A program made the translations under genes and the position numbers. A stretch of 64,000 bases of DNA, taken from assembly GCF_037102585.1 (NCBI RefSeq), contig NW_027043822.1:459001-523000 (forward strand), written 5' to 3'. This DNA is from Saccharomycopsis crataegensis (lineage: Eukaryota > Ascomycota > Saccharomycetes > Ascoideales > Saccharomycopsidaceae). The first letter of the stretch is position 1; each line of letters opens with the position of its first letter. The notes beneath the pieces were generated by a model. That model was not told the origin of the DNA and ran no database searches. It was given only the letters and a program-made list of their open reading frames with translations. Shown here piece by piece: positions 39,286 through 48,050 of the stretch.

Positions 39286-40641
39286 ATGTCAATTCAGGAC
39301 TCGGCTACTCAGCAAGAGCCATTTAAAAGCAAACCCGAAGCCAATCCAGCAAAATATGAACTCAGCTCTAGCGATTTATCATTAGTTTCCAAAAAAAATC
39401 AAAGACAAGAGGAAGAAAGTGACAGCGAAATTGAAATTGAAACTCAAGAAGAAAGCAATGGTGCAAAAACTGAGGCTGATCAGTACACACAGGGTGGTAC
39501 GACAAGCATAGAAACTGGCCGACAATTACAGGAGAAGTCAGAATATTTCAGTAGAGATCAAGGAAAAATGTTCATTGGTGGATTAAACTGGGATACCAGT
39601 GAGCAAAGACTTAGGGAATATTTCAGCCAATATGGCGAGATCATTGATCTCACAATAATGAGAGATGGTAATACTGGTCGATCTAGAGGATTTGGATTTT
39701 TAACATTTCTTGATCCGCGTTCAGTTGATGATGCGCTACAGAGCCAACACGTACTAGATGGTAAAGTAATTGACCCAAAACGTGCAATCCCCAAAGAAGA
39801 GCAAGATAAGACTGGCAAAATTTTTGTGGGAGGAATCGCCCCAGAAGTTACAGAAAAGGACTTTGATGAATTTTTTTCACAGTTTGGTAATGTTATTGAT
39901 GCTCAATTGATGATTGATAAGGATACAAGAAGGTCAAGGGGATTTGGGTTCGTTACCTACGATTCACCACAAGCAGTCAATAATGTCACTCAAAGTCATT
40001 ACTTGGAATTAAAGGGTAAGAGAATGGAAATCAAAAAGGCTGAGCCAAGAGGCCAGCAGCAACAAATGACAGGAGGGATGAGAGGATATAACTCTAATAC
40101 TGCCTTGCAATTGCACAAGTCAAGACATCATCAACAGCAACAGCAACAATTTATTCCACGCAATTTAAACTTAACTTCCCCACATACCGCTCCTCCAGCT
40201 GCCATGAGTCTTGGTCATCGCCCCCGCCAGTTACAGCCACCAATGGGTTACAACCAATATACCCCTTATCAGCCGATCCCACAAGCCCCAATGGGGGGCT
40301 TCTCCCCACAAATGTTGCAGCAGCAATATTGGCAACAATATTGGTTACAAATGAATTCAAACCTTCAACAATACCCACAAACACAGGGACCTCCACCACC
40401 AAATCAAGCTCAAGCACAAATGATGGGCTTTATGCCTCAGATGCCCCATCATGCCATGCCACGGAACCCCTTCAGCTTCACTCCCGGTGATCTGCAAGTG
40501 GAACCTGATGACGAATCAAATGCTCTATTTGATAATTCTGATTATTATAAACATGGTGATTTAGGAATGTATAATGGTTCTGTTAATAATGTGAGCAGGG
40601 GTGGTAGAAAGAATGGAGCTTTCCAGTCTTTTACTCGCTAG
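39286..40641 (+). CDS. HRP1: hnRNP-type RNA-binding protein, cleavage factor IB
   Basis: 451-residue protein with two tandem RRMs (about residues 94-168 and 177-250). RNP motifs are intact: MFIGGLNWD and SRGFGFLTF in RRM1, IFVGGIAPE and SRGFGFVTY in RRM2. The linker DPKRAIPKEEQDKTGKIFVGG is characteristic of Hrp1/Nab4, which binds UA-rich enhancer signals in pre-mRNA 3' ends and shuttles between nucleus and cytoplasm. The N-terminus is acidic; the C-terminus is rich in Gln, Pro and Met. I chose ATG 39286 (MSIQDSATQ); the frame continues upstream only from a TTG. Confidence 0.95.
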   Translation: MSIQDSATQQEPFKSKPEANPAKYELSSSDLSLVSKKNQRQEEESDSEIEIETQEESNGAKTEADQYTQGGTTSIETGRQLQEKSEYFSRDQGKMFIGGLNWDTSEQRLREYFSQYGEIIDLTIMRDGNTGRSRGFGFLTFLDPRSVDDALQSQHVLDGKVIDPKRAIPKEEQDKTGKIFVGGIAPEVTEKDFDEFFSQFGNVIDAQLMIDKDTRRSRGFGFVTYDSPQAVNNVTQSHYLELKGKRMEIKKAEPRGQQQQMTGGMRGYNSNTALQLHKSRHHQQQQQQFIPRNLNLTSPHTAPPAAMSLGHRPRQLQPPMGYNQYTPYQPIPQAPMGGFSPQMLQQQYWQQYWLQMNSNLQQYPQTQGPPPPNQAQAQMMGFMPQMPHHAMPRNPFSFTPGDLQVEPDDESNALFDNSDYYKHGDLGMYNGSVNNVSRGGRKNGAFQSFTR

Positions 40642-41141
40642 TTGAATAAAGAGTTTTGCTAGAAAAAATACAAGCTAGTGGGGGTCATAAAAAGTAGGGA
40701 TTTAATTTGAGCTCGAGTGTATTATTATTATAATTATTTTATTTCTATTTTCAATTTGTTCCTTTGAACTTTTTCTTCTGACTTCGTTTTGTTTTGTTTA
40801 ATCCTTTTTTTCTGACTTGTGTCATGGTGTGGTAAATGGTTTTTAGTTTCTGTTCAATAAGCGACGATAACTTACGTTGATCATTGAGATCTGTGTAAAA
40901 CGGTTTCTTTAATGTAAAGTTAATCCGCAATGAAAGAAGATTATATATATTATAAGTAATAACAAGAAGGTGAGAATGCCATAGTAATGCCAAAGAAGAA
41001 AAAAAAGACAAGAAAAACAAATACAGTTAAATCAAACACTTTCCCCCAGTAACTCTTGATGATCTAGAGGGAAATAGAATTGGGTGAAAAAAAAAAGAAA
41101 CCGGAATAGAGCCAAAGGTATGGTTGGCATTCTATAGCCAA
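40642..41141. other. Convergent intergenic region between HRP1 and RPC17
   Basis: AT-rich, holding both gene ends. A minus-strand frame at 40751-41020 ends in a basic stretch (KKGLNKTKRSQKKKFKGTN) but starts only from TTG and has no recognisable product. Confidence 0.5.
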
Positions 41142-41918
41142 TCAATCATCGTCTCCATTACCACCACCCTCATAGTCCTCTACAACATGAGTACCACCAT
41201 TGACCAACTCATCGTCGCGATCCATATCTCCTTCTTCTTCCTCTTCTTCCTCTTCTTCTTCCTCTTGCTCCTGTTCCTCTTGTTGTTTCTCTTGCACTTG
41301 TTCCTTTTGTTCTTTTTCAATCTGCACTTCTTCAGGATCTTGCTCAACATCAGCCATATGCTCATCTCCATCTGCATCCACATTATTTCCTGCTTCTTCA
41401 TCAGCTTCACCACCTTCCTCAACATCTTTGAATTCGTCTGGGAAATATTCTCTCAAACTACTGATGATGTTCTCACATTGTTCCTCAGAAAATCTCGCAT
41501 CACATTCTTCCACAATACTGTAAAGATTGACAGTACTTTTAGGCACAAGGTTGACGATCTGGAATTTTTCAATCACTTCTAATTCATATTTCGATAACTC
41601 TTTAGTGACATACTTCTTCACGGTTTCAAGATTCTGATGGTTACAAGGGGTTTTCTTGAAATAAGCCATGAGTTTCTTGGTAAGGATTTCATATTCAAAC
41701 ATCGTGTTATTCATTTTGTGGTAGTTTTTCTTTGGAGGTTTAAGAAACTCATATCTGGTAGATTTGATATGCTTGAAAACCTCTTCATTCGTAATGAATT
41801 TATTTCTTGTTTCGAGGATCTAAATGGCTGTTAGTAAAGAATAAACACCAAAACCTCCAAGATACTAATATATCTATATATGGATAAGACCGGTAAGAAA
41901 ATTCAAGCGTACCTCCAT
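41142..41918 (-). CDS. RPC17: RNA polymerase III subunit C17 (Rpb4-like), one intron
   Basis: Forms the stalk of RNA polymerase III with C25 and contacts TFIIIB. The diagnostic block FQIVNLVPKSTVNLYSIVEECDARF matches yeast Rpc17. Exon 1 is six bases (41913-41918, ATGGAG), the intron 93 bases (41820-41912; donor GTACGC, branch TACTAAC, acceptor TAG), exon 2 41142-41819. The spliced 227-residue protein starts MEILETRNKFITNEEV, fitting the conserved N-terminus of the family. It has a long Glu/Asp-rich C-terminal tail (residues 140-227) that S. cerevisiae Rpc17 (161 aa) lacks. It diverges from MED10 across about 245 bp. Confidence 0.92.
41820..41912 (-). other. RPC17 intron
   Basis: 93-base intron with a perfect TACTAAC branch point 12 bases before the TAG acceptor and a GTACGC donor (one base off GTACGT). 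It splits codon 2 from codon 3 in phase 0. Confidence 0.85.
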
Positions 41919-42040
41919 ATTTATTGGAAAATTAGTCTTATTTGGGTTTCGTGTAAGGGTGCAATACAAGATCGACCTTCTTCTAGAGGGTTTGCTCCTC
42001 ACTGAAAAGTTGAAGAAAAATTTCCCCAAACCCATCGCTT

Positions 42041-42076
42041 ATTACGTAACATGCACGATATATTACATAATCACAG
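42041..42076 (+). promoter_or_regulatory. Composite element between RPC17 and MED10
   Basis: ATTACGTAAC, ATGCAC, then ATTACATAATCACAG. The same arrangement occurs before HLJ1 at 46697-46734, with the last 15 bases identical. TTACGTAA-like halves are typical bZIP sites. It sits 123 bp from the RPC17 start and 88 bp from the MED10 start, so it could serve both. Confidence 0.5.
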
Positions 42077-42163
42077 ATGCAAAAAATATCTGAGAATTAC
42101 AACACCAAAAATGGCATCCACTTAGAACAACACAATACCAAAACAACAATAATAACAATTAAG

Positions 42164-42622
42164 ATGACCACAGAACCCAAAACTGCGGCAGAGGCAACGG
42201 ATCTTTCGAAGGAGGTAATAGCCGCATTGGACCAAACTGGACAGCAGATATCCCAGATCGTTGAATCATTTATCGAATTGGGGGTCCTTGTCCATGATTT
42301 CCAAGCAGCAGAAACCTCAACCGAATCTCTAGCCTACAGACTAAACCAGACCGTCGAACAACTACAGTCGCTCACAAATTCACACAAAGCAGAACTATCT
42401 CAAATACCTATCCCCATGGATGTGTTGCATTACATCGAGGATGGGCGGAACCCTAACGTCTATACGAGGGAGTTTGTCGAAAGCACCAAAAAATCAAACC
42501 AACACTTGAGAGGAAAGAGTATTGCGTTCAAGCAGCTAAGAGATATATTGGGGAATAAGATTGCTGTGGAATTTCCTGAGTTGACAGACACTATTGAACA
42601 TGTGTACAAGAGAACTGATTGA
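42164..42622 (+). CDS. MED10: Mediator subunit Med10
   Basis: 152-residue middle-module subunit of Mediator (NUT2 in S. cerevisiae, 157 aa). The core QISQIVESFIELGVLVHDFQ, LAYRLNQTVEQL and the end block IPIPMDVLHYIEDGRNPNVYTREFVE are diagnostic. I chose ATG 42164 (MTTEPKTAAEA) because it matches the family's usual length; an in-frame ATG at 42077 would add 29 residues with no known counterpart. A four-codon upstream frame (ATGGCATCCACTTAG at 42111) lies in that leader. Confidence 0.93.
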   Translation: MTTEPKTAAEATDLSKEVIAALDQTGQQISQIVESFIELGVLVHDFQAAETSTESLAYRLNQTVEQLQSLTNSHKAELSQIPIPMDVLHYIEDGRNPNVYTREFVESTKKSNQHLRGKSIAFKQLRDILGNKIAVEFPELTDTIEHVYKRTD

Positions 42623-43227
42623 TCCCTATGGCAATGCGAGCGTTTTGATTCGAGAACATGGACTCATAATTTTCATTATCTACAGACGGAATAGGAGCTA
42701 CAGATCATTGGTTGTATGCTGATGTGTGTTCTGCCTTTACTGTGATTCTATTGCTCGAGTTTCTACTGCAGCCAGACGGACCACCACGGAGATAGGAATC
42801 TATTGAGTTCTGAGTCCTTGTTTGCCATGACCCTTTTAGCCCCATCGACCCTGATATTCTATAAATATTCCCTCATGCATTATGTGGGGCTAATATCTGA
42901 AAAGCTCTCTAAAGTTATTAATTAATGCTGGAGAAATGAATGTTTCCAAAGATTTGGCCTATGTTGTTACGAACCCTGGCACGAAAAATTTTAGTCTCTA
43001 TTTTTTTTTAAAACCTTCTTCTGGAAATAATATCCCTATATGCCCGTCCGTCTCTATCATTTCCTGAAGTCTTATCCTTTTTTGCATTTTTGTTTTTGCC
43101 TATATTATTAGTAGGAATACTATAGAATTATTTCAACATATAATTTTTATACAGTAGTCCTTGAAAAGGTGAAAATCTCCTAAATTTTTTCAACAAAAAC
43201 TTCTTTGGTGTGCGAGTGAGGATATAA
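42623..43227. other. Intergenic between MED10 and the FNT transporter
   Basis: About 600 bp. No gene or repeat recognised; includes the promoter of the transporter. Confidence 0.5.
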
Positions 43228-45030
43228 ATGGCCGACGATACTTATTACTTGACTCCTCATGAGAGTGCTTTGGCAGTGGTTGCCACCAGTATGAAGAAAT
43301 CTAGACTACGGCTTGATACCCTTATTATCAACTCGATTATCGGAGGTATGCTTTTTTCTTCTGGAGGAATGTTGCATGTTGTCGCGCAGACAAATCCGGA
43401 ACTTTTGGAGAGTAACCCAGGATTGGTGCATCTATTGCAAGGGCTAGTATATCCTATTGGCTTGTTTTATGTGGTCATTATGGGCGCTGAACTTTTCAAT
43501 TCAAATGTTTTGTTCTTCACCGTGGGCCTTCTAAGAGGCGCTGTAGGGATTTTAGATCTACTCATAAATTGGTTTTTATCATGGCTTTTTAATTTGGGTG
43601 CCAACTTGTTTGTTTGTTATGTCATTTGCTACTTAAGTGGAAGTTTCAGTATTGGGCCGATGAAAACTGCAAGTATAGAAATTGTGGTTGAAAAAGCAGA
43701 AAGGAGTTTTGCGGAAACGTTCATTAAAGGCATTGCTTGTAATTTCTATGTTTCTCTTGCAATTTATTTACAAATCATGTGCAAACCTTTACATATTAAG
43801 TTTTTAATGATGCTTCTACCAGTGGTCACCTTCGTGAGTATAGGTTATTCCCACACAGTGGCTGATATGTTTTTGTGTCCAATGGGTCTCATGAATGGTG
43901 CTCCAGTCAAAGTTGGAGTCTACGTTTGGAAGATTTTGATTCCTGAAAGTTTGGGTAATATTGTCGGAGGCTCATTTTTCGGCCTTGCTATTCCATTTTA
44001 TCAACATTTGGTTGTGGTTGAAAGAGATATTGCAGATGTTGGTTTGCCAAAATATGATGCAAGAGATGAGCAACCAGAATTAATGATGGATAGTAGAGTG
44101 ACCAGAACACAGAAACCTGATGATGACAATCATGCTAACGATGACGGAAAAATCAATGACGAAATGGTGGAAAAATTGATTTCTAGAATTGCCACGAGGA
44201 TTAGTGAAGAAAACAAACTTAGCAGCAGGTTAGACCGCACGAAATCTGGCTCTTCATCATCAATATCTCTGGAACAAAGCTCTGGAGGGGATAATGTGGT
44301 TCAAAGTTATAATGCTGATTATCCGAAAAAATTGTCTAGTAGGAAACTTAGGTCACCACCAGGAGTTTTTCCGGTGAAAGGAATGGGAGAACCTCTTCAA
44401 CGAGAAAAAACTATTGCTACCGGTGTATCTTTCAGATCTCACAACTTTAATAACAGCGTTAATGATGCTGCGAATTTTAGCGATGCAAGATCAATGATAT
44501 CAAGATTGACCAGTAGAAGAATAATGTCTAACGAACCTATGGATATCGAGGAAGAACTCTATGAAGATGAAGGAGGAATTAACGCTAGAGAAGAATATCT
44601 TGGAAACAAATTGATCAAAACTTTGACTTCGAAAACAAAGACCAGGAAATCTGGCGATGAAGAAGATCAGATTGATAATCGATCCACCAGATCAGCACGG
44701 TTTCCAGCCACTTTCAGTGAATCAGAAAGTCCACCAACAAAGATGAAATCCAAGCTATCTCATCTCAGGGGCCATAATCACATCACCTCTCTGGTTAAAG
44801 GAGCTCCGCGAAGAAAATCAGAGGATAAATTTGTTGAGGATTTGGTGAAACAAAATATTTCGAATAAGGTTCTTGGAGCGGCAAATGACGTTGTTGGTGA
44901 CGATGTGGAAATGAATGATCTTATTAAATGGTCAAATGAAACTAAACGAAAAAATGCCGAAAATGCTGAAGATGCTGAAGATGCTGAACAAATACCTGAA
45001 CCACTGGTGGCTCATCATAGAAGTAGGTGA
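43228..45030 (+). CDS. Formate/nitrite transporter (FNT) family membrane protein
   Basis: 600 residues. Residues 1-275 hold the FNT pore domain with six hydrophobic segments, including the entry helix (LDTLIINSIIGGMLFSSGGM), GAELFNSNVLFF, NWFLSWLFNLGANL, KGIACNFYVSLAIYL, GYSHTVADMFLCPMGL and IPESLGNIVGGSFFG, all placed as in FNT channels. The other 325 residues are a soluble, Ser/Arg/Lys-rich tail without domains. It resembles S. cerevisiae YHL008C in size and layout. FNT proteins pass small monovalent anions such as formate, nitrite or lactate; the substrate here is unknown. Confidence 0.9.
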   Translation: MADDTYYLTPHESALAVVATSMKKSRLRLDTLIINSIIGGMLFSSGGMLHVVAQTNPELLESNPGLVHLLQGLVYPIGLFYVVIMGAELFNSNVLFFTVGLLRGAVGILDLLINWFLSWLFNLGANLFVCYVICYLSGSFSIGPMKTASIEIVVEKAERSFAETFIKGIACNFYVSLAIYLQIMCKPLHIKFLMMLLPVVTFVSIGYSHTVADMFLCPMGLMNGAPVKVGVYVWKILIPESLGNIVGGSFFGLAIPFYQHLVVVERDIADVGLPKYDARDEQPELMMDSRVTRTQKPDDDNHANDDGKINDEMVEKLISRIATRISEENKLSSRLDRTKSGSSSSISLEQSSGGDNVVQSYNADYPKKLSSRKLRSPPGVFPVKGMGEPLQREKTIATGVSFRSHNFNNSVNDAANFSDARSMISRLTSRRIMSNEPMDIEEELYEDEGGINAREEYLGNKLIKTLTSKTKTRKSGDEEDQIDNRSTRSARFPATFSESESPPTKMKSKLSHLRGHNHITSLVKGAPRRKSEDKFVEDLVKQNISNKVLGAANDVVGDDVEMNDLIKWSNETKRKNAENAEDAEDAEQIPEPLVAHHRSR

Positions 45031-45544
45031 TTGATTTATATGCCGAAGCCTCTCTCTCTCTCTCTCTCTCTCTCCCCTTCTTTCTTTCTTTCTTAATCTC
45101 TTTAGGTACCCTTTCTTAATATTTAAAATTATACCCCGTTTTCGTTTAGGATACGTACTTGAATAGAAATCATTAATATTAGACAATGAAGCCTCCAAGG
45201 CCTACAAGATCTAGCCGAATTCAACAAAGCAATTAAATAAATTGAATAAAATTGGTAAAGCCAAGGAATAAACGTGAAAGTGGATCAATACAGCACAAAT
45301 TTATACATAAAGAAAAAAAAAGTTGAACTAAAGAATAAAGTAAGATATTTTTGAGGCAGGGCCTTGTTGGAATTTGTAATTCGCAAATGTGGTTGTGAAT
45401 GCGTTCTAAATACAATTTCGTGGCTTGAGAAACAAGGACAAGGTAATTATATGAACATAGATATCAAGGATTTGTATGGTTATTTAAATTTGTGATTATA
45501 TTTTGAGAAACTGTCAGCAGTTATAGTTATTGTTGTGATTATCG
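45031..45544. other. Convergent intergenic region with CT-rich repeats
   Basis: 3' flanks of the FNT gene and HLJ1. A (TC)12 run at 45051-45074 and TTTC repeats to 45094 lie 20 bases after the FNT stop. Confidence 0.6.
45051..45094. repeat. (TC)n and (TTTC)n microsatellite
   Basis: Twelve TC units, then CCCC and four TTTC units, immediately 3' of the FNT transporter gene. Confidence 0.9.
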
Positions 45545-46510
45545 TCATATCAATCCTAAAGATTTCAAGCGGTCACAAGAAGGCATTGGGTAATTGTTTC
45601 CCTTCATGATAAGCTCTTCATCATTATAAAAGAACCCTTGAGCATCAGCTAAGATCTGCTGTTTTTCATTCCGTTCCAAAGTACATTTGAAATTCAAGTT
45701 TTGAATATATTGACCCTCCACACTCTTATCCAACTTATTCAAGTCTTTGATCTTGGAGTCTTCGAACTTCTCTCTGGTAATGTAATATTTAACGCCAAAA
45801 TTAGGGGTGTTTCTTTCATGCTCATATGGTTTCTGCTGAGTAAAACTGTATTGGGGTACATTGGCTTCGCTACCATTAAAATACGATGTAATCAATGAAA
45901 ATAACAAGAGTATAATAATCGGCAAAAGTTGAGTGAGATTTGAAACAAGAGACTCTCTTCCATTGGTTTGCTGATTTCCACTTCCAGCGGTAGCACCGGT
46001 TCTTGTTCTTCTGGTTTGAAATGTTGGCCCTCCGAAAGTTTGAAATCCACCCGGTCCGAATGTAAACGAGTGCATTCCTGGTGTTCCTCCTCCTCCAAAG
46101 AAAATATTGAATATGTCTTCATCAAAACCATTGCCAGTAAAATGGAATTCTTGTGCTCTACCCCCAGATGCTCTTGATCTAGTTGCTCCATCAAACCCAC
46201 TGAATCCACTAAACCCACTGGCTGCGGCTTGCGCCCCTCTCAGACTAGGATCCTGTCCTGTTTGATCGTATATTCTCTTTTGATCCTCATTAGACAATAT
46301 TTCAAAGGCCTTTGAGACTGCCTTGAATGCCTCGGGAGCATTGGGGTGGTTATTTTTATCAGGGTGGATCTTGAGTGCCAACTTTCTGTAGGCCTTCTTT
46401 ATCTCTCCATCCGTCGAGGTTTTTTCAACAGATAACACTTTGTAAAAATTCCCCTTATTACTAAGAATCCTTTTGACAATTACCTCTTGTTCCTTTGTAT
46501 ATCCGGACAT
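45545..46510 (-). CDS. HLJ1: ER membrane J-domain co-chaperone, Hlj1 / DNAJB12 type
   Basis: 321 residues from ATG 46510 (MSGYTKEQEVIVKRIL); the upstream frame extension lacks similarity. J domain at about residues 21-87 with HPD (KIHPDKNNHP) and KAFEILSNEDQKRIYDQTG. A Gly/Phe-rich segment follows (FSGFSGFDG, FNIFFGGGG), then a single membrane helix (LLPIIILLLFSLITSYF, about 195-212) and a C-terminal lumenal domain (NFGVKYYITREKF) like the one in DNAJB12/14 proteins. Such proteins hold Hsp70 at the ER surface for degradation of misfolded membrane proteins. S. cerevisiae Hlj1 is shorter (224 aa), so this is the longer form. Confidence 0.88.
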   Translation of the reverse strand: MSGYTKEQEVIVKRILSNKGNFYKVLSVEKTSTDGEIKKAYRKLALKIHPDKNNHPNAPEAFKAVSKAFEILSNEDQKRIYDQTGQDPSLRGAQAAASGFSGFSGFDGATRSRASGGRAQEFHFTGNGFDEDIFNIFFGGGGTPGMHSFTFGPGGFQTFGGPTFQTRRTRTGATAGSGNQQTNGRESLVSNLTQLLPIIILLLFSLITSYFNGSEANVPQYSFTQQKPYEHERNTPNFGVKYYITREKFEDSKIKDLNKLDKSVEGQYIQNLNFKCTLERNEKQQILADAQGFFYNDEELIMKGNNYPMPSCDRLKSLGLI

Positions 46511-46865
46511 TGTGTGACAAATCCTATTACTCCATCCAGTGACCCAGCTAAATAATATATATTGAAGAGTGCACAACGACCAACTTTTTTATTTTTTTAT
46601 TATTTTTTTTTCCTTTACCCCTCCACCCTTCCTCTCTTTGATTATAAAATTTATGTCCATACCATGAAAATTGAAAAAATCCCCATTACGACATCAATTA
46701 TGTAATATTGCATGTGATAATTACATAATCACAGCTGTGCATATATATGCAATAATCTGTCAGTATCATTGAATATTGTTAGAATGCACTCGGATTCCCT
46801 TTCTATTATTCTTGTTATTATAACAAGCTCTTGCAAAATGAACATGTATCTAGCAGGAATAGCAT
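46511..46865. other. HLJ1 promoter region
   Basis: Holds the composite element 46697-46734. No gene recognised. The left end of the LTR-element fossil region begins at about 46866. Confidence 0.5.
46697..46734 (+). promoter_or_regulatory. Composite element before HLJ1
   Basis: ATTATGTAAT and its exact reverse complement ATTACATAAT flank GCATGTG, followed by CACAG. The last 15 bases (ATTACATAATCACAG) are identical to those at 42062-42076 between RPC17 and MED10. It lies 187 bp upstream of HLJ1. Confidence 0.5.
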
Positions 46866-47916
46866 TTAACCGATTTTAATCTTCTCTTTGAATGATTTTT
46901 GATTCATAACAAGTTTCTTTTTTAAATTTTTAACTTGCCGAATTAATTCTTTAATACTTTTGATATTTAATTTCTTCAAATGAAATTTATAACCTCCATT
47001 TTCTTTAATATTATAAATTTGTTTGAGTAATTTTTCAAATGGAATCTCCCGATCAAATTCTTTAAGATAAGTAACATAATTAAGAACAGATGTTGAACAA
47101 TGTGGTTTTGAAATTAGCATTTTCAATCTCAATTCATTTTGAGTATTCTCATCATAGTTTTTTCTATGCTCTTCTTTTTGAATGGTAATGTATCTATCAA
47201 TTATTTTTGATAAACTTGAACTAGGAGCACTGTCCAAAATATTGTAATATGCCTTCAAAAATCCATCTTTTTCAACATTTCCACATTTTTTGACATAATT
47301 TCTACTTGACACATATGCTAACCATTTCCAGTATTCACCTTCTATTTTCATAATTCCATTATATTTATTGTATTCTTAATGAATTATTCCATTTTCATCA
47401 ATGAACCTTCTCAATTGATTTGAATAACAAATTGATTGACCAGTAGTCCCAGGTTCGGTGCCATGTTGGTGGTATAACATTCCGATATAACATTTCGAGT
47501 CAGTAACGTGATTTTCCGGCTAGGAACGTACTGGCTATAATATTACCATGTTGATTATTGTAATTTGATCGTATTGCGTAACTGTTATTAATCGAAGACA
47601 TATTAGAAACCAATTCTTATTTTAGCTACACTTTCAGAATGGGGGGCATGATGGTTTTAGTCCAATATATTCCAAGATGAGCTTCAGTGATCTTAGAATA
47701 ATCTCGTTGGTCTTATTCTTCTTGATCCTTTCTCTCTAGGCTCACCTTCCTACCAATATGTAGAATATTATATGTCTATATACTCATTCTAGCTATAGTA
47801 ACAGCTATACGTACTTAGGAAATAAGTTTCCCTCCTTTCACTTACTTAGCAAGTACCAGGGGAAATCCGCACCACTATCAGAGTGCTCTTATCAATCCGT
47901 AGACCGGATTCTAACA
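46866..47916 (-). mobile_element. LTR-retrotransposon fossil: one LTR, primer-site-like start and a gag-like piece
   Basis: Old, incomplete copy on the minus strand. The putative LTR is 47464-47916 (453 bp), with ends TGTTAG...CAACA (TG...CA, short inverted ends). It is followed at once by TGGCACCGAACC, a primer-binding-site-like sequence, and by a leader and a 161-residue frame (46866-47351) that would sit where gag begins. No polymerase region or second LTR is seen, so it is broken. The family cannot be fixed; gag-like identity is by position only. Confidence 0.5.
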
Positions 47917-47921
47917 AGTAT

Positions 47922-47927
47922 ACGCGT
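47922..47927 (+). promoter_or_regulatory. MluI cell-cycle box (ACGCGT) before POL3
   Basis: Exact ACGCGT 124 bp upstream of the POL3 start, with a related TTTCGCGTC at 47984-47992. Yeast DNA replication genes, POL3 included, are commonly driven in late G1 by MBF through such boxes. The box lies only five bases beyond the end of the LTR fossil. Confidence 0.6.
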
Positions 47928-48050
47928 CACGTCTTTTTTTTTTTTTTTTTCTACTTCGATGGAAGAAATATTTTTTTGGGCAGTTTCGCGTCTCAATTCT
48001 TTCTCATACTGGATGCTACTAACCAATTAATAGGAACGATTTATTGAACA

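Noticed and set aside
40751-41020. Minus-strand frame of 89 codons with a basic end
   Set aside because: Starts only at TTG, the only ATG leaves 24 codons, and no convincing splice pair joins it to an upstream exon. It lies in the RPC17 3' region.
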